Source: Streptomyces sp. Sge12
GTDB lineage: Bacteria; Actinomycetota; Actinomycetes; Streptomycetales; Streptomycetaceae
Assembly (NCBI RefSeq): GCF_002080455.1
Contig: NZ_CP020555.1
Coordinates: 1,550,001 to 1,614,000, forward strand
Reading direction: 5' to 3'
DNA: 64,000 bases
This document shows, piece by piece, positions 49,850 to 58,029 of the stretch. The position numbers and the translations under genes were made by a program. The notes under the pieces were generated by a model. It did not search any database. It had not been told where the DNA came from and was given only the letters and a program-made list of their open reading frames with translations. Each line of letters opens with the position of its first letter. Position 1 is the stretch's first letter.

Positions 49850-50350
49850 TTACGGGGTGGCCGGGCGGCGGCCGTTCTCCAGTTCCGCGGTGTCCTCGCC
49901 CGACTGCGCGACGCGGTACGCCTCCTGGGTGCGCAGCCCGAGCGATCCGAGCAGGTATGTGGTGAGTTCGCCGGGTTCGACCAGGCGCCAGGAGAGCAGC
50001 TCGTCCTCCTGGAGTTCGATGGCGGCGAGCTGGGCCGCTTCGAGCACGCCGCCGTCGTAGACGTATGCGACGAGCGGCGGGCGGTCGGTGCCCAGGGACC
50101 AGTCCACGGCGAGCAGGCGGCCGAGGGGGAGGTCGAGGCCGATCTCCTCGGCGCTCTCGCGGCGGGCCGCGGTGCGCGGTGACTCGCCGCGGTCCGACTC
50201 GATGGTGCCGCCCGGCAGGGCCCAGCCGTCGCGGTAGTTGGGCTCGACGAGCAGGACCCTGCCCTCGGTGTCGCGGTAGAGGGCGGCCGCACCGGCCAGC
50301 ACCCGGGGCAGGCTCGCGATGTACGTGGCGTAGTCATCCGTGGTGGTCAC
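49850..50350 (-). CDS. NUDIX hydrolase
   Basis: Pyrophosphohydrolase of 166 residues with the Nudix box read as GGTIESDRGESPRTAARRESAEEIGL shape: the helix part REsAEEIG is perfect, but the loop has extra residues (SDR) compared with the canonical GGxxExGE spacing. Substrates of such enzymes are nucleoside diphosphates linked to another moiety; the specific one is unknown. The GTG start follows TAGGGT (50357-50362) by exactly six bases without a ribosome site, so a leaderless transcript is likely. It lies next to the betaine transporter gene on the same strand but with its own promoter. Confidence 0.88.
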   Translation of the reverse strand: MTTTDDYATYIASLPRVLAGAAALYRDTEGRVLLVEPNYRDGWALPGGTIESDRGESPRTAARRESAEEIGLDLPLGRLLAVDWSLGTDRPPLVAYVYDGGVLEAAQLAAIELQEDELLSWRLVEPGELTTYLLGSLGLRTQEAYRVAQSGEDTAELENGRRPATP

Positions 50351-50359
50351 GCGGCCACC

Positions 50360-52090
50360 CTACCGAGGTCGACCGGCGGGGCCGGTGGTGCCGTCCTCGT
50401 CGTCCCGCCCTGCGGACTCCGCGACGCGCCGCAGCCGCATGTGGCGGGCCGTCCCCTGTTCGTCGATGGCGTCGCCGACCATGGCGCGGACGGCGTCCCG
50501 CATCCCGTGGAGGGGGTGGTGGCGGGCGGGTCCGGCGCCGGGGTCGGTGCGCAGTTCCTTCACCAGGGCCCAGCAGAGCAGCATCATGACGAGGGCGAAG
50601 GGCAGCGCGACCAGGATGGTGGCGGTCTGCAGGGACTTCAGGCCGCCCGCGACGAGCAGGACGGCGGCGACGGCTGCCATCAGCACGCCCCAGGTGACGA
50701 CGAGCCAGGTGGGCGGGTTGAGGGAGCCGCGGCTGGTGAGCGAGCCCATGACCAGGGAGGCCGAGTCGGCGCTGGTGACGAAGTAGGTCATGACCAGGAC
50801 CATGGCGACCCAGGAGGTGACCGCGGAGAGCGGCAGGGCGTCCAGCATCGCGAAGAGCGAGGCTTCCGTTCCGTCCTTGATCTTGGCGGCGAAGTGGACG
50901 GCGCCGGTGGAGTCGAGGCGGATGGCGGTGCCGCCCATGACGCAGAACCAGACGACGGTGGCTCCGCTGGGGACGAGCAGGACGCCGATGAGGAACTCGC
51001 GGATGGTGCGGCCGCGGGAGATGCGGGCGATGAAGGTGCCGACGAAGGGTGCCCAGGAGAGCCACCACGCCCAGTAGAAGATCGTCCACGCGCCGAGCCA
51101 TGCGGAGTCGGTGAAGGCGCCGGTGCGGCTGGCCATGGGCACCAGCTCGCTCAGGTAGCCGCCGACGCTGGAGGGGATCACGTCGAGGATGTAGACGGTG
51201 GGGCCGAGGACGAACACGAAGAGCATCAGGACGGCGGCCAGGACGAGGTTGATGGTGCTGAGCCACTTCACGCCCTTGTGCAGACCGGAGAAGGCGGAGA
51301 GGACGAAGGCCGCCGACAGGGAGCCGATGATGATCAGCTCGACGGTGATGGAGTCCTCGATGCCGGTGGTGAGGTTCAGCCCCTTGGAGACCTGGAGTGC
51401 GCCGAGGCCGAGGCTGGTGGCGGTGCCGAAGACGGTGGCGAACACGGCCAGCAGGTCGATGGCCTTGCCGGGCCGGCCGCTCGCCCGTTCCTCGCCGATC
51501 AGGGGGACGAAGGCGGAGCTGAGGCGGTTGCCCCGGCCCTTGCGGAAGGTCGCGTAGGCCAGGGCGAGGCCGGCGATGCCGTAGATCGCCCAGGGGGTGA
51601 GGGTCCAGTGGAAGAACGAGTACTCCATCGCCGCGAGGGCGGCGGCGCCGGTGGCGGGGGCCGCTCCGGAGGCGGGGGGCGGCGCGAGGTAGTGGGTGAG
51701 CGGCTCCCCCACCCCGTAGAACATCAGGCCGATGCCCATGCCGGCGCTGAACATCATCGCGATCCACGCGAGGTTGGTGAATTCGGGCTCGGAGTCGTCG
51801 GCGCCGAGACGGATCCGGCCGAACCGGCTGATGGCGAGCACGATGCACATGACGAGGAAGAGGTCGGCGGCGATCACGAACAGCCAGGCGAAGTTGCCGA
51901 GGACCCAGGAGAGCGCGGTGCCGGACGCCGTGTCGAAGGAGTCCTTGCCCAGGGCCGCCCAGGAGACGACGGCGAGCACGGCGATCACGCCCACGGTGAC
52001 GACGGCGTGGTCGGGTGCCCCGTCCGCCGGACCCTCGGTTCCCCCTCCGGGAGCGTCCGGAGGGGCCTGGTCCAGTGATTCCGCGCTCAT
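50360..52090 (-). CDS. BCCT-family betaine/carnitine/choline transporter
   Basis: Sodium- or proton-coupled transporter of 576 residues with 12 predicted helices. The family's glycine-rich helix GMGIGLMFYGVGEP and the aromatic-box helix IFYWAWWLSWAPFVGTFIARISRGRTIREF are both present. The N-terminus is Pro/Gly-rich and the C-terminal tail is long and charged (about 60 residues, MRLRRVAESAGRDDEDG), as in BetP, where the tail senses osmotic stress. It probably imports compatible solutes. TAGTGT lies six bases before the ATG with no ribosome site, so leaderless. The divergent gap to glycerate kinase holds two short palindromes. Confidence 0.92.
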   Translation of the reverse strand: MSAESLDQAPPDAPGGGTEGPADGAPDHAVVTVGVIAVLAVVSWAALGKDSFDTASGTALSWVLGNFAWLFVIAADLFLVMCIVLAISRFGRIRLGADDSEPEFTNLAWIAMMFSAGMGIGLMFYGVGEPLTHYLAPPPASGAAPATGAAALAAMEYSFFHWTLTPWAIYGIAGLALAYATFRKGRGNRLSSAFVPLIGEERASGRPGKAIDLLAVFATVFGTATSLGLGALQVSKGLNLTTGIEDSITVELIIIGSLSAAFVLSAFSGLHKGVKWLSTINLVLAAVLMLFVFVLGPTVYILDVIPSSVGGYLSELVPMASRTGAFTDSAWLGAWTIFYWAWWLSWAPFVGTFIARISRGRTIREFLIGVLLVPSGATVVWFCVMGGTAIRLDSTGAVHFAAKIKDGTEASLFAMLDALPLSAVTSWVAMVLVMTYFVTSADSASLVMGSLTSRGSLNPPTWLVVTWGVLMAAVAAVLLVAGGLKSLQTATILVALPFALVMMLLCWALVKELRTDPGAGPARHHPLHGMRDAVRAMVGDAIDEQGTARHMRLRRVAESAGRDDEDGTTGPAGRPR

Positions 52091-52233
52091 GCGGCCACAC
52101 TATGCAGGCGTATATCCCTATTTAGGGGCATGGCGCGCCGGGTGTGGCCCAGGCCACTCATGGGCATAGGAGGATCCTCCGGATAAGCTCATGGCGGCGC
52201 GACTGCACTGTTCGATAGCAAGGGAATAGCAAG
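52091..52233. promoter_or_regulatory. Divergent control region between the BCCT transporter and glycerate kinase genes
   Basis: It carries the transporter -10 TAGTGT on the minus strand (52097-52102), the AT-rich dyad CCCTATTTAGGG (52116-52127) next to it, and the perfect 12-bp palindrome GGAGGATCCTCC (52169-52180). A palindrome that resembles a ribosome site on both strands but lies far from either start is more likely an operator. Confidence 0.4.
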
Positions 52234-53382
52234 GTGACGGACGGAGCAGTAACTGAGGCCGCGCGCGTGCTCATCGCCGCGGACAAATTCAAGGGCTCGC
52301 TCACGGCCGTTCAGGTCGCGGAGCGGGTCACGGCGGGCCTGCGCAAGGCCGTACCGGACGTGGAGATCGAGACCCTCCCCGTCGCGGACGGCGGCGACGG
52401 AACGGTCGCGGCAGCCGTGGCAGCCGGCTTCGAACGCCGGGAGGTACGGGTCACCGGCCCCCTCGGCGACCAGGTCACGGCCGCCTTCGCGCTGCGCGGG
52501 GGCACCGCGGTGGTCGAGATGGCGGAGGCCTCCGGGCTGCAGCTGCTGCCGGCGGGCACCTTCGCCGCGCTGACGGCGACCACGTACGGCTCGGGCGAGC
52601 TCCTCAAGGCGGCGCTGGACGCGGGCGCGCGCTCGATCGTCTTCGGCGTGGGCGGCAGCGCCACCACCGACGGCGGCGCCGGCATGCTGGCCGCGCTCGG
52701 CGCGGTGTTCCTGGATGCGAACGGCGAACCGGTCGGTCCGGGCGGCGGCGCGCTGGCCGAGCTGGCCTCGGCCGATCTGTCGGGGATCGACCCGCGGTTC
52801 GCGGAGGTGGAGTTCGTCCTCGCGAGCGACGTGGACAACCCGCTGACCGGCCCGAAGGGCTGCGCCGCGGTCTACGGCCCGCAGAAGGGCGCCTCCCCGG
52901 AGGACGTGGCGACGCTCGACGCGGCGCTGGCGCACTTCGCGGTGGTGCTGGAGAAGTCGATCGGCGCGAAGGCCGCCGAGTGCGCGGTGCTGCCGGGTGC
53001 CGGTGGTGCGGGCGGTATCGGCTACGGGGCGCTGCTGCTCGGTGCCACGTTCCGCCCCGGCATCGAGCTGATGCTGGAGGTGCTGGGCTTCGCCCCGGCG
53101 CTGGAGCGCGCCACGCTGGTCATCACCGGTGAGGGCTCCCTGGACGAGCAGACCCTGCACGGCAAGGCCCCGGCGGGTGTCGCGGCCGCGGCGCGGGCGG
53201 CGGGCAAGCCCGTGGTGGCGGTGTGCGGCCGGCTGCTGCTGACCCAGGAGGCGCTGGAGGGGGCCGGTATCAGCAAGGCGTACCCGCTCACGGACCTGGA
53301 GCCCGACCCGGCCAAGTCCATCCCGAACGCGGGTCCCCTGCTGGAGCAGGTCGCCGCGAACATCGCCACCGACGTCCTCTGA
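52234..53382 (+). CDS. Glycerate kinase (GlxK/GarK type)
   Basis: Kinase of 382 residues that phosphorylates D-glycerate (to 2- or 3-phosphoglycerate) in glyoxylate and serine metabolism. Family features: IAADKFKGSLTAVQVAERVTAG, LPVADGGDGTVAAAVAAG, VGGSATTDGGAGMLAALGA, VLPGAGGAGGIGYGALLLGA and VITGEGSLDEQTLHGKAPAGVA. It is typical in length. GTG start with AAGGGAATAGCAAG upstream. It has its own terminator 17 bases after the stop. A glyoxylate link to the ethylmalonyl-CoA lyase 10 kb away is possible but not shown. Confidence 0.94.
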   Translation: MTDGAVTEAARVLIAADKFKGSLTAVQVAERVTAGLRKAVPDVEIETLPVADGGDGTVAAAVAAGFERREVRVTGPLGDQVTAAFALRGGTAVVEMAEASGLQLLPAGTFAALTATTYGSGELLKAALDAGARSIVFGVGGSATTDGGAGMLAALGAVFLDANGEPVGPGGGALAELASADLSGIDPRFAEVEFVLASDVDNPLTGPKGCAAVYGPQKGASPEDVATLDAALAHFAVVLEKSIGAKAAECAVLPGAGGAGGIGYGALLLGATFRPGIELMLEVLGFAPALERATLVITGEGSLDEQTLHGKAPAGVAAAARAAGKPVVAVCGRLLLTQEALEGAGISKAYPLTDLEPDPAKSIPNAGPLLEQVAANIATDVL

Positions 53383-53398
53383 CCGTTTCGTAGCCTCG

Positions 53399-53431
53399 CC
53401 GGCGTTTGAGGCCCCGCTCCTCAAACGCCGG
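53399..53431. terminator. Bidirectional hairpin terminator between convergent genes
   Basis: CCGGCGTTTGAGG, loop CCCCGCT, CCTCAAACGCCGG: a perfect 13-bp stem between the glycerate kinase and cysteine hydrolase stops. The GCCGGCGTTTGAGG core I recognise as a very common dispersed intergenic palindrome in Streptomyces, used between convergent genes. Confidence 0.85.
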
Positions 53432-53448
53432 AGGGGCTGCATTACGCC

Positions 53449-54030
53449 CTAGGCCGGCAGGAGGTCGGCCGTGGTGACGACGCGGGCGAAACCGCCGCCC
53501 TGGAGGTTCACCGCGGTGGCGGTGGCGAGCTCGTCGGCCGTCAGGGAGAGCCCCTGCGGTCCGGTGAGGTCGAAGGTGTGCGTGGCGTCGAGCGGGACGA
53601 GCACGTCGTAGCCCAGGTTCCCCGCCATCCGGGCCGTGGTCTCGACGCACATGTTGGTCTGGATGCCGACCAGCACCAGCTGGCCGATGCCCCGGGCCGT
53701 CAGCCAGTCGGCCAGGTCCGGGGTGCCGTAGAAGGCGGAGTTCACGGTCTTGGTGATCACCAGGGCCCCCTCGCGCCGCTTCTCGACCAGGTCCTTGAAG
53801 GCGTGGCCCGGGTGGTCCGCGGCGAGGACGGAGCCGGGCTGCACGGAGGCGTGCCGGACCAGGACCACCGGGCGGCCGGCCGCCCGCCAGGCGTCCATCA
53901 GGGCCGCGATGTTCTCCTCGGCCGCCGGGTTGTTGCGGGGCCCCCAGAAGGACTCCTCGTCGAAGCCCTGCTGTACGTCGATGACCAGCAGGGCACTGTC
54001 GGGGGCGATCTCGATCGCGGTCGTTGTCAT
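53449..54030 (-). CDS. Isochorismatase-like cysteine hydrolase
   Basis: Hydrolase of 193 residues with the catalytic triad of the family: Asp in ALLVIDVQQGF, Lys in VITKTVNSAFYGT and the nucleophile Cys in VLVGIQTNMCVETTARMA. Members hydrolyse amides or vinyl ethers such as nicotinamide, carbamates or isochorismate; substrate here unknown. GGAGG lies immediately before the ATG, a tight spacing. It is divergent from the GlxA-type regulator, and a 15-base dyad lies between them, so it is a likely target of that regulator. Confidence 0.91.
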   Translation of the reverse strand: MTTTAIEIAPDSALLVIDVQQGFDEESFWGPRNNPAAEENIAALMDAWRAAGRPVVLVRHASVQPGSVLAADHPGHAFKDLVEKRREGALVITKTVNSAFYGTPDLADWLTARGIGQLVLVGIQTNMCVETTARMAGNLGYDVLVPLDATHTFDLTGPQGLSLTADELATATAVNLQGGGFARVVTTADLLPA

Positions 54031-54095
54031 GCCTCCATGCTGTCCGCCGGGCCGTGGGCCCGACAGCGGCGGCGGGGCCCCGTACCGATGGGATC

Positions 54096-54110
54096 CTGCC
54101 AGGATGGCAG
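54096..54110. promoter_or_regulatory. Dyad CTGCCA-GGA-TGGCAG in the divergent regulator/hydrolase gap
   Basis: Perfect 6-bp arms around a three-base centre, 27 bases before the GlxA-type gene. The half-site TGGCAG resembles the TGGC core of AdpA sites (AdpA shares the same two-domain architecture), so self-regulation and control of the hydrolase are plausible. Confidence 0.45.
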
Positions 54111-54136
54111 TCGTGACCGCCTGGCACACTGGCCGG

Positions 54137-55108
54137 ATGCGCCGTGTCGCCATCGTCGTCCAGCCCGGCATCCGCAGCTTCGACCTCGCCGTCATCACCG
54201 AGGTCTGGGGTCCCGACCGCAGCCGCGACGGGGTGCCGGGCTTCGAGCTGCGCCGGTGCGCCGCCGAGCCCGGGCCCATCCCGCTGCCCGGCGGGCTGAC
54301 CCTGGAACCCGACCGGGGGCTCGACTGGCTGGCCACGGCGGACCTGGTCGTCGTACCGGCGCTGGCCGAGCCGGCCGATCCGACGCCCGAGCCGGTTCTC
54401 GCCGCCCTGCGCGGGGCACACGCCCGGGGCGTGCCGGTCGCCGCCCTGTGCGCCGGGGCGTTCATCCTGGCGGAGGCCGGCCTGCTGGAGGGCCGTCGGG
54501 CGGTCACCCACTGGTGGCTGGCCCCGCAGCTCGCCGCCCGCTACCCGGGGATCGTGGTCGAGGAGGCCCCGCTCTACGTCGAGGACGGCGGGCTGTGGAC
54601 CTCCGCCGGGGTGGCCTCCGGGATCGACCTGTGCCTGCACCTGGTCCGTGAGGCGCACGGCGCCGAGGCGGCCGCCGCCGTGGCCCGCTCCATGGTGACG
54701 GGCCCCTTCCGCACCGGGGACCACGCCCAGTACCTGGACCGGCCCGTCCCGGCCGCGGACCGCACCGCCGAGGCGCTGGCCGCCGTACGGGCGCGCGCCC
54801 TGCGGTCGCTGCACGAGCCGCTGTCCGTGGCCACCCTGGCGGGCTGGGCCGGAATGTCCCCGCGCTCCTTCGCCCGGCACTTCGCCGCGGCCACCGGCAC
54901 CACTCCGCACCGGTGGCTGCTGCGCCACCGGTTGGACGCGGCCCGCAAACTGCTGGAACGCACCGACCATCCGGTGCCGGAGGTGGCCCGCCGGGCCGGT
55001 TTCGCCAGCGAGGTCACCTTTCGCCAGCACTTCACCGCGCACGTCGGGGTCGGTCCCCGGGCGTACCGTGCGGCCTCCTCCGTACCGGCAGCCCCACCTG
55101 CGGCGTAG
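54137..55108 (+). CDS. GlxA-family (PfpI/DJ-1 plus AraC) transcriptional regulator
   Basis: Regulator of about 323 residues. Residues 1-190 form a DJ-1/PfpI amidotransferase-like domain (VAALCAGAFILAEAGLLEGRRAVTHWW with the family's nucleophile-elbow Cys in LCAGAF). Residues 215-320 are an AraC double helix-turn-helix (EPLSVATLAGWAGMSPRSFARHF; PVPEVARRAGFASEVTFRQHFTAHVG). Proteins of this type, AdpA among them, usually respond to small ligands and activate metabolic genes. It is divergent from the cysteine hydrolase gene. An in-frame ATG at 54104 lies inside the dyad and is unlikely; 54137 has only a weak ribosome site. Confidence 0.9.
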   Translation: MRRVAIVVQPGIRSFDLAVITEVWGPDRSRDGVPGFELRRCAAEPGPIPLPGGLTLEPDRGLDWLATADLVVVPALAEPADPTPEPVLAALRGAHARGVPVAALCAGAFILAEAGLLEGRRAVTHWWLAPQLAARYPGIVVEEAPLYVEDGGLWTSAGVASGIDLCLHLVREAHGAEAAAAVARSMVTGPFRTGDHAQYLDRPVPAADRTAEALAAVRARALRSLHEPLSVATLAGWAGMSPRSFARHFAAATGTTPHRWLLRHRLDAARKLLERTDHPVPEVARRAGFASEVTFRQHFTAHVGVGPRAYRAASSVPAAPPAA

Positions 55109-55152
55109 CCCGCGGCCGCACCAAACCCCCCGGACAGTGTTAGAAAGGGCTC

Positions 55153-57960
55153 ATGACCGGACGTTTTGGTCGCCAGCCGACCGGGTGGGATTCGCGCGTG
55201 TTCGCGCGCCTGTCCCGGGGGGCGCACAGCGTCGCCGGTCAGGTCTTCGCCCTCACGGCGGTGATCGTGCTCCTGCTGATCGCCGCCGCATCCGTGGCCC
55301 TGCTGTTCCAGGCCCGGTACGACAGCGAGCGCGACGCCCGGCACCGGTCGCTCGCGGCGGCCGAGGCCTTCGCGCACGCCCCCGGCATCACGTCGGCGCT
55401 CCTCGCCGCCGACCCGACCGCCCTGCTCCAGCCGCTGGCCGAGGACGCCCGGCGGGGCTCGGGCGTCGATTTCATCGCCGTCATGAACACCGACGGGGTC
55501 CGTTACACCGACTCGCGGCCCGAGCTGATCGGCCGCCGGGCCACCGGTGACCTCAGCCGGGCCGTCGCCGGGCAGGCCTTCACCGAGACCTTCAGGGGCG
55601 AGCCGAGCGATGCCGTCAGGGCCGTCGTCCCGGTGCGGAACGCCGACGGCAAGGTCATCGGCCTGGTCGGCACCGGCATAGAGGTCGAGAACGTCTCCGA
55701 GGTGGTCGAGGGCCAGCTCCCGCTGCTGCTCGGCGCGGCGGGAGCCGCCCTGCTGCTCGGCACCGGCGGCGCCGCCCTGGTCAGCCGCCGGCTGCGGCGC
55801 CAGACCCGCGGGCTGGGCGCCGCGGAGATGAGCCGGATCAACGAGCACCACGAGGCCGTCCTGCACGCGGTCCGCGAGGGCGTCGTCATCATCGGCGCGG
55901 ACCACCGGCTCGTCCTGGCCAACGACGAGGCGCGCCGGCTGCTCGCCCTGCCGACCGAGGCCGAGGGCCGGGACGTCGCCGAACTCGGCCTCGACCCGCG
56001 CACCGCCGAACTGCTCGCCTCGGGCCGGGTCGTGACGGACCACGTGCACCTGGCGGGCGACCGGCTGCTCGCCGTCAACGTACGGCCCACCGCGAAGTAC
56101 AAGGGCATGTCCACCGGCAGTGTCGTGACCCTGCGCGACTCCACGGAGCTCGCCGCGCTCTCGGGCCGCGCCGCGGTGGCCCGCGGCCGGCTCCAGCTGC
56201 TCTACGACGCCGGTGTGCGGATCGGTACGACCCTCGACGTGGTGCGGACGGCCGAGGAGCTGTCGGAGGTCGCCGTCCCGCGGTTCGCGGACTTCGTCAC
56301 GGTGGAGCTGCTGGAGCCGGTGCTGAACGGCGAGGAGCCCTCGGTGGCGGGGGGCGTCTACACGGAGATGCGCCGGGCGGCCATCACCGGCGTCCGCTCG
56401 GACTCGCCGCTCCAGCCGGTCGGCGACATCATCCGGTTCGTCGTGCCGACGGCCCCGATGGCGGCGGCCCTGGACGCCGGGCACGCGGTGCTCGCGGCCG
56501 ATCTGAAGGCGGCCATGGGCTGGCGGGCCCAGGATGCCCAGGGCACCCGGGTGGCTCTCGACTACGGGCTGCACTCGCTGATCTCCGTACCGCTCCAGGC
56601 CCGGGGCGTGGTCCTGGGGATGGCCAACTTCTGGCGGGCCGACACTCCGGAGGCCTTCGACGAGGAGGACCGTTCCTTCGCGGCCGAACTGGGGGCGCGC
56701 GCGGCCGTCTCCATCGACAACGCCCGCCGCTTCACCCGCGAGCACGCGATGGCCGTGACGCTCCAGCGCAGCCTCCTGCCCCGGGTGCTGCCCGCCCAGA
56801 ACGCCGTGGACGTGGCCTTCCGCTATCTGCCCGCGAAGGCGGGGGTGGGCGGGGACTGGTTCGACGTGATCCCGCTGCCCGGCGGCCGGGTGGCGCTGGT
56901 CGTCGGCGATGTCGTGGGGCACGGGGTGCACGCCGCGGCCACCATGGGCCGGCTGCGGACCGCGGTGCACAACTTCTCCACCCTGGACCTGCCGCCCGAC
57001 GAGCTGCTGGGACACCTGGACGAGCTGATCAACCGGATCGACCAGAACGAGACCGGGATCGGGATCGCGGGTCCCGACGGGGAGGCGGCGGACGCGGACC
57101 CCCCGGACGGGGTGGCCGAGTCGGCCGGGGTGACCGGTGCCACCTGCCTGTACGCGGTCTACGACCCGGTCTCCGGGCGGTGCCTGATGGCCAGCGCCGG
57201 TCACCCCGGGCCGGCGCTGATCCGCCCCGGCGCGGACGTCGAGTTCCCCGAGCTGCCGGCCGGGCTGCCCCTGGGCGTCGGCGGCATGCCCTTCGAGGCG
57301 GCCGAGTTCATGCTCCCCGAGGGGAGCCGGCTGGCGCTGTTCACGGACGGCCTGGTGGAGGACCGCTACCGCGACTTCGACGCGGGGCTGCACCTGCTGG
57401 GCGAGACGCTGGCCCGGCCCGGGCGCAGCCCCGACCAGGCCTGTGCGGACGTGCTCGCCGCGATGCTGTTCCCGGTGCCGAGCGATGACATCGCCCTGCT
57501 GGTCGCGGACACGCGGCGGCTGGAGGCCGACCGGATCGCCGAGTGGGAGGTGCCGGGCGAGCCCTCGGCCGTGTCGCGCGTGCGCAACGCGGGTGCGGCT
57601 CAGCTCGCCGCGTGGGGGCTGGAGGAGATCTCCTTCACCACCGAGCTGATCCTCAGCGAGCTGATCACCAACGCCATCCGGTACGGGAGTGCGCCCGTGC
57701 GGGTGCGGCTGCTGCGCGACCGCAGCCTCATCTGCGAGGTCTCCGACGGCAGCAGCACCTCACCGCACCTGAGGTACGCGGCGACCACCGACGAGGGCGG
57801 GCGCGGACTGTTCCTCGTCGCCCAGTACGCCGACCGGTGGGGCACCCGCTACACCGAGCGCGGCAAGGTCATCTGGGCCGAGCTGCCGCTGACCGGGGGC
57901 CCGGAGCCGCAGGCTGCGGATCCGCTGGACCTGGACGCGCTGGAGGACCTGGCCTGGTGA
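55153..57960 (+). CDS. Membrane sensor SpoIIE phosphatase: CitA-like sensor, PAS, GAF, PP2C and anti-sigma-type HATPase
   Basis: Multidomain signalling protein of 935 residues. In order: TM1 (VFALTAVIVLLLIAAASVALLF), an extracytoplasmic domain of about 135 residues in the CitA/DcuS manner, TM2 (LPLLLGAAGAALLLGTGGAALV), a PAS segment (RINEHHEAVLHAVREGVVIIGADHRLVLANDEARRLL), GAF (about 355-525), a SpoIIE/PP2C phosphatase (LQRSLLPRVLPAQNAVDVAFRYLP, GGDWFDVIPLPGGRVALVVGDVVGHGVHAAA, TDGLVED, SDDIALLVA) and a C-terminal HATPase_c domain (LILSELITNAIRYGSAP, DEGGRGLFLVAQYADRWG) of the RsbW type. It probably tunes an anti-anti-sigma pathway in response to an external small ligand. AAAGGG precedes the ATG. 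Confidence 0.92.
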   Translation: MTGRFGRQPTGWDSRVFARLSRGAHSVAGQVFALTAVIVLLLIAAASVALLFQARYDSERDARHRSLAAAEAFAHAPGITSALLAADPTALLQPLAEDARRGSGVDFIAVMNTDGVRYTDSRPELIGRRATGDLSRAVAGQAFTETFRGEPSDAVRAVVPVRNADGKVIGLVGTGIEVENVSEVVEGQLPLLLGAAGAALLLGTGGAALVSRRLRRQTRGLGAAEMSRINEHHEAVLHAVREGVVIIGADHRLVLANDEARRLLALPTEAEGRDVAELGLDPRTAELLASGRVVTDHVHLAGDRLLAVNVRPTAKYKGMSTGSVVTLRDSTELAALSGRAAVARGRLQLLYDAGVRIGTTLDVVRTAEELSEVAVPRFADFVTVELLEPVLNGEEPSVAGGVYTEMRRAAITGVRSDSPLQPVGDIIRFVVPTAPMAAALDAGHAVLAADLKAAMGWRAQDAQGTRVALDYGLHSLISVPLQARGVVLGMANFWRADTPEAFDEEDRSFAAELGARAAVSIDNARRFTREHAMAVTLQRSLLPRVLPAQNAVDVAFRYLPAKAGVGGDWFDVIPLPGGRVALVVGDVVGHGVHAAATMGRLRTAVHNFSTLDLPPDELLGHLDELINRIDQNETGIGIAGPDGEAADADPPDGVAESAGVTGATCLYAVYDPVSGRCLMASAGHPGPALIRPGADVEFPELPAGLPLGVGGMPFEAAEFMLPEGSRLALFTDGLVEDRYRDFDAGLHLLGETLARPGRSPDQACADVLAAMLFPVPSDDIALLVADTRRLEADRIAEWEVPGEPSAVSRVRNAGAAQLAAWGLEEISFTTELILSELITNAIRYGSAPVRVRLLRDRSLICEVSDGSSTSPHLRYAATTDEGGRGLFLVAQYADRWGTRYTERGKVIWAELPLTGGPEPQAADPLDLDALEDLAW

Positions 57961-58029
57961 ACCGCCCGCGGTGGGCCGGGCCCCGGGCGGCGGCGCGGGG
58001 CGCGGGTCCGGGCCGGGGTCCGGCGGGGG

